A stretch of 64,000 bases of DNA from Isoetes taiwanensis (taxonomy: Eukaryota; Streptophyta; Lycopodiopsida; Isoetales; Isoetaceae): assembly GCA_021234155.1 (NCBI GenBank), contig JAJEKV010000010.1:13051339-13115338 (forward strand), read 5' to 3'. A program made the position numbers and the translations under genes. The notes under the pieces are model-generated. The model ran no database searches, was not told the DNA's origin, and saw nothing but the letters and a program-made list of their open reading frames with translations. Each line of letters begins with the position of its first letter. Position 1 is the stretch's first letter. Shown in pieces: positions 20,115 through 30,089 of this stretch.

Positions 20115-21777
20115 TGTGACGGTCCAGGGGAATATACGTCATAAATACGTATATTCCTGGATCCGTCACTATACAAGTCTATCTTCATAGCCTTGTATAC
20201 CATAGGTTGTGGCACTAGGGGGCATGGCTAAGTTATTCTCATAACTTAGCCAACCATAGGTTAAGCCATTATCCACGTGGCCTTAACCTATTGGGGCACC
20301 GCCACAAAGGACTCACCCAATTGGTGCCACGCGGGCATCCTAGGTGGACCCAACTTATATAGGCATAAACCCTAACCCTAGACCTCTTTCCAGCCCTAGC
20401 ACCCAGAGATTCTCACCTACTGCTCGAAACCCCGCTTCAACATCGCTTGTTGTGGGCATAGACCGGTGCAGCAGCCCCCCCTCAGGGGTAGACTCTGTTC
20501 TGGAGTAGGAGCGGCATCTCGTGAGCTCGGGAGACCATGGAGGCACACGGATCTGGAGGGAGAGCTTCGTGAGCGTGTATGTAGGATAGTAGTTAGATAG
20601 CTCATCTAGAATTAGCATTCCAGATGTGCTAGTATCTTGTATCAAGAGTAGAGCCATCCTAGAACCCATATTCAACATCTTGAACCCTAATCAAGGAACC
20701 CTAACCATTAGTCGGGCTTGTATGATTAGGTTAAGATGTTCTTCTTTATGATTATTCTCATGATGTGATGATTATGTGATGATGGTTGATCATGTTTGCT
20801 CCTCTTGTATTGGGAAGGGGGTAGAGACCTAGAGCCATATGTAGTATGCTCCTAGAGTAGATCCCTTAGTTCCTATTAGCTGGCACAGGCATAGGAGCCC
20901 ACCGTGCTATTGAGGCTATGATATGACTCAAGACCATATAACGGGCTAGAGGGAAAGTGGAGGGAGGATCCCCGCCGAAAGGGGGCTTCGGGGATCCCAT
21001 AGTGGGCTAGGCTTATGGTCGGTCACTGCGGTGGGGCCGCAGCATGGGTCCGACACCCCCCGGGCAATGGTGTTGCCCCTCCTCAGAGCCGCAAGTGTTG
21101 GCTTGGCTCGCTTTGGGGGTTCGGGCCTGGTACCTAATCGGGTGTGTCGCCCATTCTCTCTAGCCGCCCACGCACCTCTAGATCCCCGGGAAGGGGAGAT
21201 GCAACCCTTCCCCGCCTCATCGGACCGTGGAGATGCAACCTGGAGTAGTCCCGGATGGGTGATGCCATGGGATTGCAGATCCTGAAGGCTAGAGTCCCTG
21301 CTGAGCCCTGGATCTAGCCCATTTGCAAAGTATGCACGGGAGGGGCGGATGGAGTGGTCAACCCTAGCCATTAGCCTTATGCCAGCCCCTCGCCATTGCC
21401 ATGACTCTGGCCTCTGCTCTATCTTGAGGCCAGGCCTGGGCCGGGCCATCATCCTCCTTACGTAGTCCGAGTGGGTAAGAGCTCTCATGTTTTATGGTTC
21501 GGATTATCATCTTTGCCTTGGTTTATGTGTGATGCACTACCCTTCGAGGTAGTATTTGTATATGTTGATGCTAGTTCCGATGCGGTTATCGCCTCACTGT
21601 TATAGGAGCCCATAGGGGAAGGGCGCCGCAAGACACCTTCAGATTCTTCCCTTCCCCGCACTAAGAGTCACCTCGTGAGCGGGTAGACGAAGGGCCCATG
21701 CGGTTGTTGAGCCGGATGGGGATTTGGCCGAAAGCGTACCACGCTACCGCGACGCTTAGCAGTTGTGGAGCGCCACA
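20115..21777 (+). repeat. Gypsy-A 5' LTR
   Basis: 1663 bases, TGTGACGG...GCCACA. A block ggaatatacgtcat/atacgtatattcc near the start forms an imperfect palindrome. TATATAGG near 20355 may be the promoter TATA box. Open frames within it, including a 180-codon frame on the minus strand at 20946-21488, are not conserved in the second LTR copy and are treated as chance. Confidence 0.93.
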
Positions 21778-21778
21778 A

Positions 21779-21790
21779 TGGTATCAGAGC
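21779..21790 (+). promoter_or_regulatory. Gypsy-A primer-binding site
   Basis: TGGTATCAGAGC, a perfect initiator-methionine tRNA complement, one base after the LTR. Confidence 0.95.
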
Positions 21791-21794
21791 GATG

Positions 21795-21812
21795 TTCTTG
21801 GTTGACCAAGAA
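21795..21812 (+). promoter_or_regulatory. Perfect hairpin just after the primer site
   Basis: TTCTTGGT-TG-ACCAAGAA: an 8-bp perfect stem with a two-base loop, four bases downstream of the primer-binding site. The position is where retroelement RNAs often carry packaging or dimerisation structures. The role is inferred. Confidence 0.5.
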
Positions 21813-22253
21813 CCAGCAATGACCATAACCATGAAGTAGTCTAACAGGCCTATAGGGTGTGAAATAAACATTTCCACCATGGAACCGCCTAAAAACGGGG
21901 AAAAATTTTTCTCTAGGTAGTGGGTCGACTTAGGTTAAGTGTTAGACGAAAGTTGAGTGAGTCAAACTCATCTTCTAGTAAATTTGGAGTGAAAATTATG
22001 CATCTACATCAAATTTCACCTAAAATGGGTCGTAAGAATCATGCCAATCGGAGACCCAGTGAAAAAAATGTACAAATTCATAAATTGCACTTGAACCATT
22101 AGAAAAAATTCGAAAATTTAAGTATAATATCAATTAATATAGATTTAATTTATACATTAATAGTTAAATAATTGCTAAATATGGTGTAATTAGTAAGGGA
22201 GGGCTAATAAATAGGGGTAATTATGGTAGGAGAATATTCCTGTGGACCCTCCT
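21813..22253 (+). other. Gypsy-A leader
   Basis: Contains a 13-codon mini ORF in a strong start context (ccaccATGG at 21879, stop at 21920), then AT-rich sequence that looks like a promoter-proximal region. No gag motif. Confidence 0.5.
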
Positions 22254-22254
22254 T

Positions 22255-22262
22255 TTTAAATA
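22255..22262 (+). promoter_or_regulatory. TATA-like box upstream of the H3-like ORF
   Basis: TTTAAATA, followed by a pyrimidine-rich leader (ctctctctaacccttcacc) and the ATG at 22349, 87 bases downstream. The arrangement is that of a short plant gene promoter with its 5' UTR, separate from the LTR promoter. Confidence 0.4.
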
Positions 22263-22348
22263 TCCGACACCTCATTCTCTCTCTAACCCTTCACCTTCAC
22301 CTCTCTCTTGCTCGCCCTTATGTCACCCATTTCCCGAAACCACAAGAT

Positions 22349-23477
22349 ATGGCACGCACCAAACAAACAGCTAGGAAGTTTGGCGAAGCCCCACCCACCC
22401 TCTATGGCGCAGTAGCAGCTGGCCCAAGACGTGAAGAAAGTTCCCGAAAGCACCTTCTAAAAGCCCCGGAGGCTTGGTGAATCCTCAGTGCCAGCAGCAG
22501 CACCCGAAGCTTTCACGATGCCAAGAGCAGCCCCAAAGAGCAGCCCCTCGCCCGGGCAGGAACACAAAGAACCGGACGAAGTCGCGGCCTCTTTGGGGCC
22601 ACGCTGCATTAACCGAGGTGGGAACAAGAGGTGGAAGAGCAAAAAGAAACAGGGTGGAGGAAGGGCCTTCAAAGGCCCAAAAAAGAAGGAAAGGGAAAAG
22701 TAGCAGAGTGGCCGGAGGAGAGGGCCGGCTTAGGGAAGAAAAGGGAGAGAGAGAGGGAGCTGAGGGAGCAAGAGCGACCGGACGAAGAAGAGGAACCATG
22801 GCCCCTCACCGGACCATCAAGTATATGGAGGAGCCTCATCGGGAGGAAGAGGAGCAGGAGGGCGGGATGCATGAGGAGGAGGGGCAGCAGACCCCCACGC
22901 TTAGGCCACCCTACCCCAAGTGGCCGAACCACCTAAGGTGGTGAAGAAGCAAAAGGGGCATTCAAGGCCCCAGCAGGACCGCTGAAGCTTAAGCGGAAGA
23001 TGGTGGTGATACAAGGAGTACCTTCGCCGCTGGACGAGGTACAATGAGTGGTATTGCCGCCAGAGGTGGCCGGGAGGCCGTGGAGGGGCGGCAGGCCGAA
23101 GAAGAACCAGCCAAGCCACCCCCACCTAGGCCGAAAAACCCAAGAGGGTTCACCACGGGCCTAACAAAGACATACGCCGGGTGTTTAGGGAGATTCGGCA
23201 CTTCGTGATGTGCACGAATCTCCCGATAAGGAAGGCGCCCTTCGAGCGTCTCCTTAGAGAGGTGTTGCAGCAGTTCCGGACCGATTATAGGGTTACCCCT
23301 CTAATGACCCGGGCCCTGCAAGAGGCTTCCGAAGCAGAGCTGGTCCAGCTCTTCGAGGAAGGGAACCTCTAGCTATACATGCTAAGAGAGTTACCCTTAT
23401 GCCTAAGGATATTCACTTAGCACCTGAGGATTCGGCAGAGAGAGGCCTTAGGCCTCAAATTTTGTAAATTTTGTTAG
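22349..23477 (+). pseudogene. Histone H3-like gene in the leader of Gypsy-A (long-tailed variant, broken in this copy)
   Basis: The ATG at 22349 encodes MARTKQTARK, identical to canonical H3 through K9, then F in place of S10. A charged linker of about 260 codons follows (22385-23129), rich in K, R, E, G and P, with its open frame switching between all three phases. The histone fold is in one frame at 23130-23369: KRVHHGPNKDIRRVFREIRH, IRKAPFERLLREV and ALQEASEAELVQLFEEGNL. After TAG at 23370 a frame change gives HAKRVTLMPKDIHLA, and another gives RIRQREALGLKF before TAG at 23475. These match helices alpha-N to alpha-3 and the C-terminus of H3. Loop 1 has H3 length, without the CENH3 two-residue insertion. 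The tail is several times the usual 37 residues. Not translatable as it stands. Confidence 0.9.
23130..23474 (+). pseudogene. H3 histone-fold segment of the H3-like gene
   Basis: The conserved part on which the H3 call rests. Residues equivalent to R-K-x-P-F-x-R-L-V-R-E, A-L-Q-E-A-x-E-A-x-L-V-x-L-F-E-x-x-N-L, H-A-K-R-V-T and M-P-K-D-I-x-L-A are all present in order. Two single-base frameshifts and a stop separate the last two blocks. Differences from canonical H3 lie mainly in helix alpha-2 (LQQFRTDYRVTPLMT in place of AQDFKTDLRFQSSAV). Confidence 0.95.
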
Positions 23478-24140
23478 AAAAGAGAAACTCCCATGTAATT
23501 GTGTTTTTTATTAATATAAAAGTTACTTTCCCTCCCAGAAATTAGAAAAATGTTGTATGCTTGAAATATAGGAAATAGAACCCAATTGTGGTAGAATTCT
23601 TCATAGCATGTCTAGAAAAACCCTAGAAATCATGACAACAACAAAATTTTGGCAAAAAAAAAATCATCAAAAAATGCTGAAAATCACAATGGCCAGGGGT
23701 GAGACCCGCCAAGGCCTCTCAAGGCCCCCTCAACGCCGCGTTTCTACGGATTCACCCGACTGGGCCCAAAATCATGCTTTTAGATGTCAGTTTTGCTCAA
23801 AATAAGTTGCTAGTTAGGTTAGAATTGGCCCAATTAGCCATATTAGCATCTTTAAATTCCCAGAATGACCAAAAATCACCCAAAACAGCCAAACCGGGGT
23901 GAGACCGGGCTTAAACGCTGTCATGCGTCACGACGCCGGAGGCCATCCGCGCGGATTCACCCGGGTCAGCCCATCTTTGGCCCAAATTAGCCAAATTTGA
24001 TCCAACAAATTGCCATGTAGTGTTTCTTGCCTTGTTTTGCTTAAGTTTGCACTTCATGGTAGTTCATTTGGACACCCAGAGCCATAGAACCAAGGTCGTC
24101 TTAGGTAGGCACCTTTTTGCACGAACCTCGAGGTCACCCA
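23478..24140 (+). other. Intergenic part of the Gypsy-A cargo, with a spaced direct repeat
   Basis: The first part is AT-rich (ttttattaatataaaag, 3'-UTR-like). Two similar blocks follow, about 23695-23785 and 23898-23990. Each starts ggggtgagacc and contains cggattcacccg and gggcccaaa-type words, at a spacing of about 200 bases. They lie upstream of the TATA box of the next ORF and could be duplicated promoter elements. Confidence 0.5.
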
Positions 24141-24145
24141 TAGTC

Positions 24146-24155
24146 TATAAAAATA
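24146..24155 (+). promoter_or_regulatory. TATA box of the 102-codon cargo ORF
   Basis: TATAAAAATA, 118 bases upstream of the ATG at 24264. This is closer to the plant consensus than the box before the H3-like ORF. Confidence 0.5.
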
Positions 24156-24263
24156 GGTCCCAATTGCCATTTTTCCTTCTACATAACTGCCCCAAAATTT
24201 TTAGGCGATTTTCTGAACCTCCACTGATCCTTGCAAGCCATTTTCTACACCCTTGCCTGCTCA

Positions 24264-24572
24264 ATGGCGCCCAGCAACTTCGAGAGATGGTACAATGCTG
24301 CAAGCCATATCCATCAGCTTCCTGTAGATCAAGCCTTCTCTGTGTTTGATCACTTGTTTGATCTTCATGCAACCTTGACTAGAACACCCTACTACACGGA
24401 CATTATGTGCCAATATGACCAGCAGGTCCTGCCTTGGAAAGTTAGACTGCCTCCTAGGGGAGGGAATTGGGTTTCTCTTGAGACACTTATCCAAGCCTTA
24501 GGTCGAGAGTTGGCAGGATCCAAAGGCAAGAAGCAGCTATGGGATAGGACTAGGACCATGCCCGTTACATGA
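24264..24572 (+). CDS. Uninterrupted 102-aa cargo ORF of Gypsy-A, unknown function
   Basis: ATG at 24264 to TGA at 24570. The product begins MAPSNFERWYNAASHIHQL, contains DQAFSVFDHLFDLHATL and LETLIQALGRELAGSKGKK, and ends basic. It is soluble and probably helical, with no signal peptide or membrane segment. I recognise no family. It lies directly after the H3-like ORF and before the nested Gypsy-B, which separates it from gag. It has its own TATA box. In contrast to all other Gypsy-A coding it has no stop or frameshift. It might be an N-terminal gag piece, a second captured host gene, or a partner of the H3-like protein. None of these is shown. Confidence 0.5.
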   Translation: MAPSNFERWYNAASHIHQLPVDQAFSVFDHLFDLHATLTRTPYYTDIMCQYDQQVLPWKVRLPPRGGNWVSLETLIQALGRELAGSKGKKQLWDRTRTMPVT

Positions 24573-24707
24573 CTGCAGACATAATAGGCATAGGTACCTT
24601 CATTTCTAATAACCCTTGCCCTCTTCATGCACTATAAGTCAATCAACAAAGTAGGGGAACCCTCTCTCGACCCCCTTAGACTTAGCGCCACTTGATACCC
24701 GTAGGGG
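24573..24707. other. Gypsy-A sequence between the cargo ORF and Gypsy-B
   Basis: Short non-coding stretch ending at the Gypsy-B LTR. AGGGG (24703-24707) is the left flank of the nested insertion. A clean matching duplication on the right was not found. Confidence 0.5.
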
Positions 24708-25313
24708 TGTTGGTCTGTGCCTCTCCCAGTACGGGACTATTCATGCATCTGATGCACCAGGTCAAGCTCAAGGATCCTCGATCGCCCACGGGTCAGCCAT
24801 CAAAGGCTCCGTACAAGACCAAGCCAGACCACTGTGATCAAAGCTGGGTCGGGAATCAACAAGAGCGCCGCTCGGACAAGTGATTTGCCCGCCACCGCCA
24901 AGGTCGGTCGGGCGTGATTCTAGGCACTTCAAGAGGCACCGCCAACATTCCTCAAATCGGGCCTCCTTCGGTCATTGCAAAGATGTTGAGTTTCTATATT
25001 GGGCCCAAGGCCATTGTACTATATATAAGGATGAGTAGAGCTAGCACATGAGTTTTTAGATGAGTTTTGAGTCTTGTCTCCTTTCGGTTTTCTCTCTATT
25101 ACGAGAGCTCATGTATGTTCATCATTGATATCAAGGAAGCTTATCATTTTCCTCTCATTTGTTTTTTCTTCTTCTTCTTCTCTTCTTGCAAATCCAGCGG
25201 ACATAGTCCCCCGGACTCTCTCAATAGATCCACGGGTCCTCACAGAGGGCTGTCTTCCGGGAGTTCGAACCCGGACCCCAAACACCGCCGGGCCTGCCGG
25301 TGCGATTCCATCC
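24708..25313 (+). repeat. Gypsy-B 5' LTR
   Basis: Begins TGTTGGTC. Contains TATATATAAGG near 25020 (probable TATA box) and a CT-rich run (tcttcttcttcttctcttctt). Near the right end gagttcgaacccggacccc resembles a tRNA T arm in sense orientation. End approximate. Confidence 0.85.
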
Positions 25314-26520
25314 TACTTTCTTCACGATACCATATGTGTCCATAATTTCACGCGGAGAAGAACTCCTTCTCGGGGCGGCCTCTCGCTTGGGCGCCATCAT
25401 CGTGTCGGAAACCCATTGGCGACATGTATGGATCTCGCTTATGACATAGAGGGAGGCCATCTTCGGTCTAGGGCGGTCGGCGCCACCCACCCCTCGTGTC
25501 TGTCTGGTCCCGGCCCCAGCCCCAGCGTGCAAACATTGCTCACAACCTCGTCCCCTCATCACTATCAGGAGCCTTATCGGGCTCAACCTTCTCAACCGTG
25601 CTTTCATACCCCTGAACATGCCTACATCCATCATTCTTCCGGCCATCGCCTCTTCCTTCACAACCATCATCTCCCGGGTGGGCACGGATATCCACACGTC
25701 TCCTTTGTTTGCCTACCAGAATATCCTTTCCCTACGTTTCCCAACGCCCTTCCCGTTTTACAACCTTACAGATCTCAAAACCAATGCTCCGGCTACTTCC
25801 GTTTCTCAACCACGGTCACCCCTTCATCGTGGTCCCTGTGCACCATGCCACATCCAACTCAACCTCAATATCCTCACTATAATTTCTGTCCCAAACCAAG
25901 CACTTTCACATCTACCTTTCGGACTCTAAACCGACTTATCCCACCTTTGGCAACACGAAGGCAAACCGTTAGACCAAAGTGCTCAGGCCCACATGGAAGA
26001 ATTTGAGGCTCTAGCTGTCCTAAATGGTCAGCGCGCAACCTCAACTGAAATTCCACATCTTTTCCACCACCTGCGTGGCTCTCCTCATCAATGGCTCATG
26101 TCCAACAAAAGCCATTGGAAACAAGAACGGGTCCGAAATGAGAACCGTCATGTCTCATTATGGAACCACGGATGATGATCAACTTCATCTCAAGCAACTC
26201 AATGAACTTCAACAAGAGCCCACGGAGTCTCCGCCGGGATTTTATGGATCGACTTCACATTCGCTAAGTAAGCTCAAGGAGTACCCCACTGAGCCAGATT
26301 TTGGTCCGGTTTCTCCAAGGACTTCCAAATTTATTCGACTCATGATCAATACTGCGTCCCAAGACTTTGGAGCAGGCTATCGACCTTGTCAATCACTTTC
26401 GGTCAATGTTTTTCCCCCGAGGCGTGGCTCTTCAAGAGCTCCCGCTCATTCCACTGTCATGGTTCCACAAACGGCATTGTTCAGCCTCAACACGCTAATC
26501 CCACAAGTAGCGATCAATCT
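25314..26520 (+). pseudogene. Gypsy-B gag, N-terminal part
   Basis: Plant gypsy gag-like reading in changing frames. 25993-26175 carries EFEALAVLNGQRATSTEIP, and 26024-26560 carries QLHLKQLNELQQEPTESPPG, the type of L-x-x-L-x-Q-x-x-x-x-S segment found in retrotransposon gag domains. A long open frame from 25074 that starts within the LTR is not taken as a gene, since its beginning is LTR sequence. Confidence 0.6.
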
Positions 26521-26522
26521 GG

Positions 26523-26564
26523 TGCCATATTTGCAAATACCAAGGCCATTTGGCAAATGAGTGC
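26523..26564 (+). pseudogene. Gypsy-B gag zinc knuckle
   Basis: CHICKYQGHLANEC, a perfect C-x2-C-x4-H-x4-C nucleocapsid motif. Further cysteines (CKRCNMC) follow in another frame near 26595, suggesting a second, damaged knuckle. Confidence 0.85.
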
Positions 26565-26569
26565 AACTC

Positions 26570-27627
26570 CACCAATGGCCCGCCTCATTGCAAGCGATGC
26601 AACATGTGCATAATGCCACCGGAAGAGTGCACTCGCACTCATCCCACACCGTTCCGCAACAAAATGGTTTATCAAGTGCAAACCACACCTCAAAGAACAA
26701 TCGCACTATCAGCAGCCACCACTTCAGCGCAACCCACTCAACTCTATCGACCAACAGGAGCAACCACGGGATCCAACCCACGCCCTCCTTTTGATCCTTC
26801 TAAAGCTTGTGTTATCACCGTCAAGAATGGGGTCATACCACCACGGCGTGTCCTCAACTTCCACAAGTTCAGCATGACTTCACGGCACAAATCAGACCAC
26901 ATCGGTCCGCCTCACGGCTTACCAACTCTGGATTGCTAATGGCAAACAAGGCCCGACCAGTTCTTAAGAAGCCACCAAGAGCGCCTCAAGAATCACGCTA
27001 TCAACCAGCTCCAAACAAATCAACCTCATTTGGATCAACAAGCACAAGAGGAAATTTTTCGTGCACTTAATCCTCCAGTCCGGTAGTCAAATTGGGTTGG
27101 TTTAGTTTCACGCCGCACCAAGGCATCACGCCCCTTGACCATTATTCAATGGCACGCGAACCCGCCTTTGCCGTTGACACCATTCCTCATGCGGACGAAA
27201 AAAAGGTACACTTTGCACCTGACTTGGAGAAGCTCATGCCACATGTCATGCCAAAAGTTCGCCAAAGCATTTTGAACCTCATGCAAGAAGGCCAAGGACA
27301 TTGGCAAACATTCATGCCACCACCAGAGCTCAACAAAGACAAGATACCCTTCCACATCTCAACCTCCACGCTCTGACGTATCCCAATATTGCCTGCCGAG
27401 GTTGACTTACTCAAAAAGTTGTTGCTGCTTCCCTGCCACGCACTCCCGCACCAGTGGAACCAGCAGATCCTTTTTCTCATGTGCCTCTAGAACTCCAAGA
27501 GGAGCTAGCCAAGATCAAAATTCCTTTAAGCTTGGCAACCATTTTGAAACTCTGTCCTGCTCTCAAGGACCAGTTACCACCCTAACTGTTTTTAGTTGGG
27601 CTGTGGCTACCTCTACACCCACGGTCC
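26570..27627 (+). pseudogene. Gypsy-B gag-protease linker, broken
   Basis: Proline-, threonine- and serine-rich frames with no clear domain. 27092-27376 is acidic and methionine-rich (HFAPDLEKLMPHVMPK). Typical of the linker between nucleocapsid and protease in gypsy polyproteins. Confidence 0.45.
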
Positions 27628-27950
27628 ATGCCACGGTGGGTAATCAATGAAGTCAACCATGTTCAAATAGATGGAGGTAGCGCAATCAATCTCATCACGG
27701 ATAAACTCCGCAAACAAATGGGCATCACACAACTCTTTCGTGCCCCATATGACATCAAATTGGCTAATGGCCATATCACGCGACCTCAAGGCGCCACACC
27801 TATTCTTCACATCACCATTGGTGATCTCCGCTCCCCATGGAATTTGGAGTTTGGAAAGTGGCTAAGATCCGGTGACTATGAAATGCTGGTGGTCGGACCT
27901 TTTCTCCGCCAGCAAAGAGTATCCAACATCGGGCCCGCGGACGATTAGTC
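27628..27950 (+). pseudogene. Gypsy-B retropepsin-like protease
   Basis: VQIDGGSAINLITDKLRKQM is the active-site region of gypsy aspartic proteases (D-G-G-S-A-x-N-L-I, replacing the usual D-S/T-G). It is followed by LANGHITRPQG, the flap-side strand, and HITIGD. Frame lost after 27950. Confidence 0.85.
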
Positions 27951-28332
27951 ATCATCGATGGTCATCTCAATGCCACCATGGACTTGCAAACAGCGGGATC
28001 ATTTATGTTGACAATGCGGAACCCTCTCTTCGCATTAATGTATTCTCGAAGAAGCTCGGAATATTTATCAAGTTCGGGCTCCACGCGAAGCGCCGCCATC
28101 CTACCCCAATATGCCGGGATCCTTGGGAGAAATGACTCTTGATCGTGACCCAGTCAGGTCGCTTTGTTTGACCTCACGGCTCCTTGCAATCGGAATCCAA
28201 CGTGTTGATCACTTTTCGTGATGCCGAACCTCCCCGCAACTCCCCGTTGATGTACACGCCGCCATGAAGCAACTCTCGCTGATGAAACCGAAAGCAACCC
28301 TCTTTTCACCACGCAGTGCCACGTGATCCGTT

Positions 28333-29079
28333 ATGCTCCAACTCCCCGCACACATTGTCCAGAATCAAGTAATACCCTACATTCGCACTCCCGTAAGTCG
28401 AGATTGTGGACGCGCCGGCAACAATCAACCCGTCCGCGATTGCCGCAAATCTTGGAAACCCTTATCGTATCAGGCCGCCAAGTTGTTTACAAAATTCAAA
28501 CACATTTTCTACCGGAGTTACAGAGATCTCCGGGAATCAACAAAGCTTGGGGAACTCACCATTCCTACCAAATGGATGCACGCACCAAAGGTAGCAACGC
28601 GACCGCCAACCCTAATTACCGTGGATCGAAGTCAAGGCGTAAAATTGACAAACTCCTTGCCGCTGTGTTTGATCTATGAGGTCAAACATTCTGAATGGGT
28701 GAGCCCCATTGTCATTGCCCTTAAACACAATGGTAAGATCCGCGTCAGCGGTGGACTATCGAACTCAATCAGCCACGAGCGGATCATTTTCCACTTCCCT
28801 TCGATGCACTGGGTTCGAAGAGGTGGGCTGGACATGAGATGTACCCTTCATGGATGGTTTTTCCGCTACAATCAGATCTCAATCAAAGAATCTGATCAAC
28901 TCAAGACTACTTTCACCACCCCCGGGGCACTTTTTGCCTACAAGGTGGTTCCTTTTGGATTATCAAACTCTCCATCCACGCTTCAACGATCATGCTCTCG
29001 GGTTTTTCATGATTTCATGAAGGAAAATCCCTTCTTGCAAATTTTTCAAGATGACTTCTCCGCCTGGTTCCATGGCTGA
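28333..29079 (+). pseudogene. Gypsy-B reverse transcriptase
   Basis: WVSPIVIALKHNGKIRVSGG, YNQISIKESDQLKTTFTTPG, FAYKVVPFGLSNSPSTLQRS and the catalytic region LQIFQDDFSAW. In the last, the usual Y/L-D-D box reads FQDD, with the first aspartate position altered. The central V-D-Y-R-x-L block is also mutated. Gypsy-type and inactive. Confidence 0.92.
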
Positions 29080-29426
29080 CCATTTGGATAAATTGGAACT
29101 CGTCTTCCCAAAATGTGATGAGTCCCAAGATTAGTCTCAATCCTGAGAAATGCACCTTTTGTACACCTCCGGGTGTCCCGTTAGGCCATGTTGTCGACAA
29201 AGCGTGTATCACCACGCATCCGCCAAATTAGGTTTGTGCTCAAGGCTCAAGCACCAAATAATATCAAGGAGACACGCTCTTTCCCGGGTAAGGTCAATTA
29301 TTACTCCACCTTCATACCGACTAGCAGCCATTGCGCATCCCATTCATAAACTCACGGGTGTGAATCCACGGGCTTGGAATTCCCGGAAGTGATGTCGCTC
29401 AACAAATACCAAGCTTTTGCTTACTC

Positions 29427-29890
29427 GTGCACCGGTTCTTGTTCCTCCTCAATGGGACAAGCCCTTTCACGCTCATGTCGATGTCTCGGCGTTTTGCTAT
29501 TGAGCTGTTCTTTCTCAAGAATATGATGCGCATTAACCGACAAACCAAATCGCTACGCCAGCCCGAAAAACTCAATTCTGCTGAAGCAACTATTCTCGCC
29601 ACTGAGCGTGAAGCTTTGGGTCTCATTTTTCTGGTCCAACGCTCCGTCATTACCTTTGGGCAGTCAAATCAAGTTCTTTGTGGACCACCAAGCACTCCTC
29701 TATTTGATCAACAAGTCCACGCCCACGGGCCGCATTTCGTTGGGTCCTTCTTCTCCAAGAATTTGCTCCTTTTGAAATCGCTCATAAGGCAGGCAAATCT
29801 CATGTCGTCCCCGATTATCTTTCACGCATCCACACGGATGATCCTCAACCGGAGTCTTAGACGCCTTTCCGATGCTCGACTCTTTTAGTA
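29427..29890 (+). pseudogene. Gypsy-B RNase H
   Basis: The order downstream of RT and short matches in shifting frames (LNSAEATILATEREALGLIF, then ITFGQSNQVLCGPP) correspond to the gypsy RNase H E-x-x-Y-x-x-x-x-x-E-x-L-A and strand regions. Multiple frameshifts. Confidence 0.7.
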
Positions 29891-30089
29891 ACGGGCAACA
29901 CCACATTGGTTCCATGATTTTCAGCAGCCTCCTCACGTGTGCTCTTCCACCGTAGAAGACAGACGCCTCTCCTCGCCAAGCGGCAATCCCTGCCGCTATC
30001 AATTTCTCCGAGGTCCAGGTGACTACACCATGGTTGCAGGACATCTCTACAAAAGGGTAAGGACACCATCCTTCATGTTCTACCTCATG

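Noticed and set aside
20946-21488. 180-codon minus-strand open frame
   Set aside because: Lies wholly in the Gypsy-A 5' LTR, is not open in the 3' LTR copy, and has no family motif.
22349-23477. Centromeric H3 (CENH3)
   Set aside because: Loop 1 has canonical H3 length and the start MARTKQTARK is that of ordinary H3. Only the long tail is CENH3-like in spirit.
22349-23477. Ordinary intact host histone H3 gene
   Set aside because: It has stops, at least two frameshifts in the fold and a tail several times too long, and it lies inside a bounded retrotransposon.
25074-26006. 310-codon plus-strand open frame as a single gene
   Set aside because: Its first part is Gypsy-B LTR sequence. Only the downstream gag-like portion is meaningful, and the frame is a by-product of CT-rich sequence.
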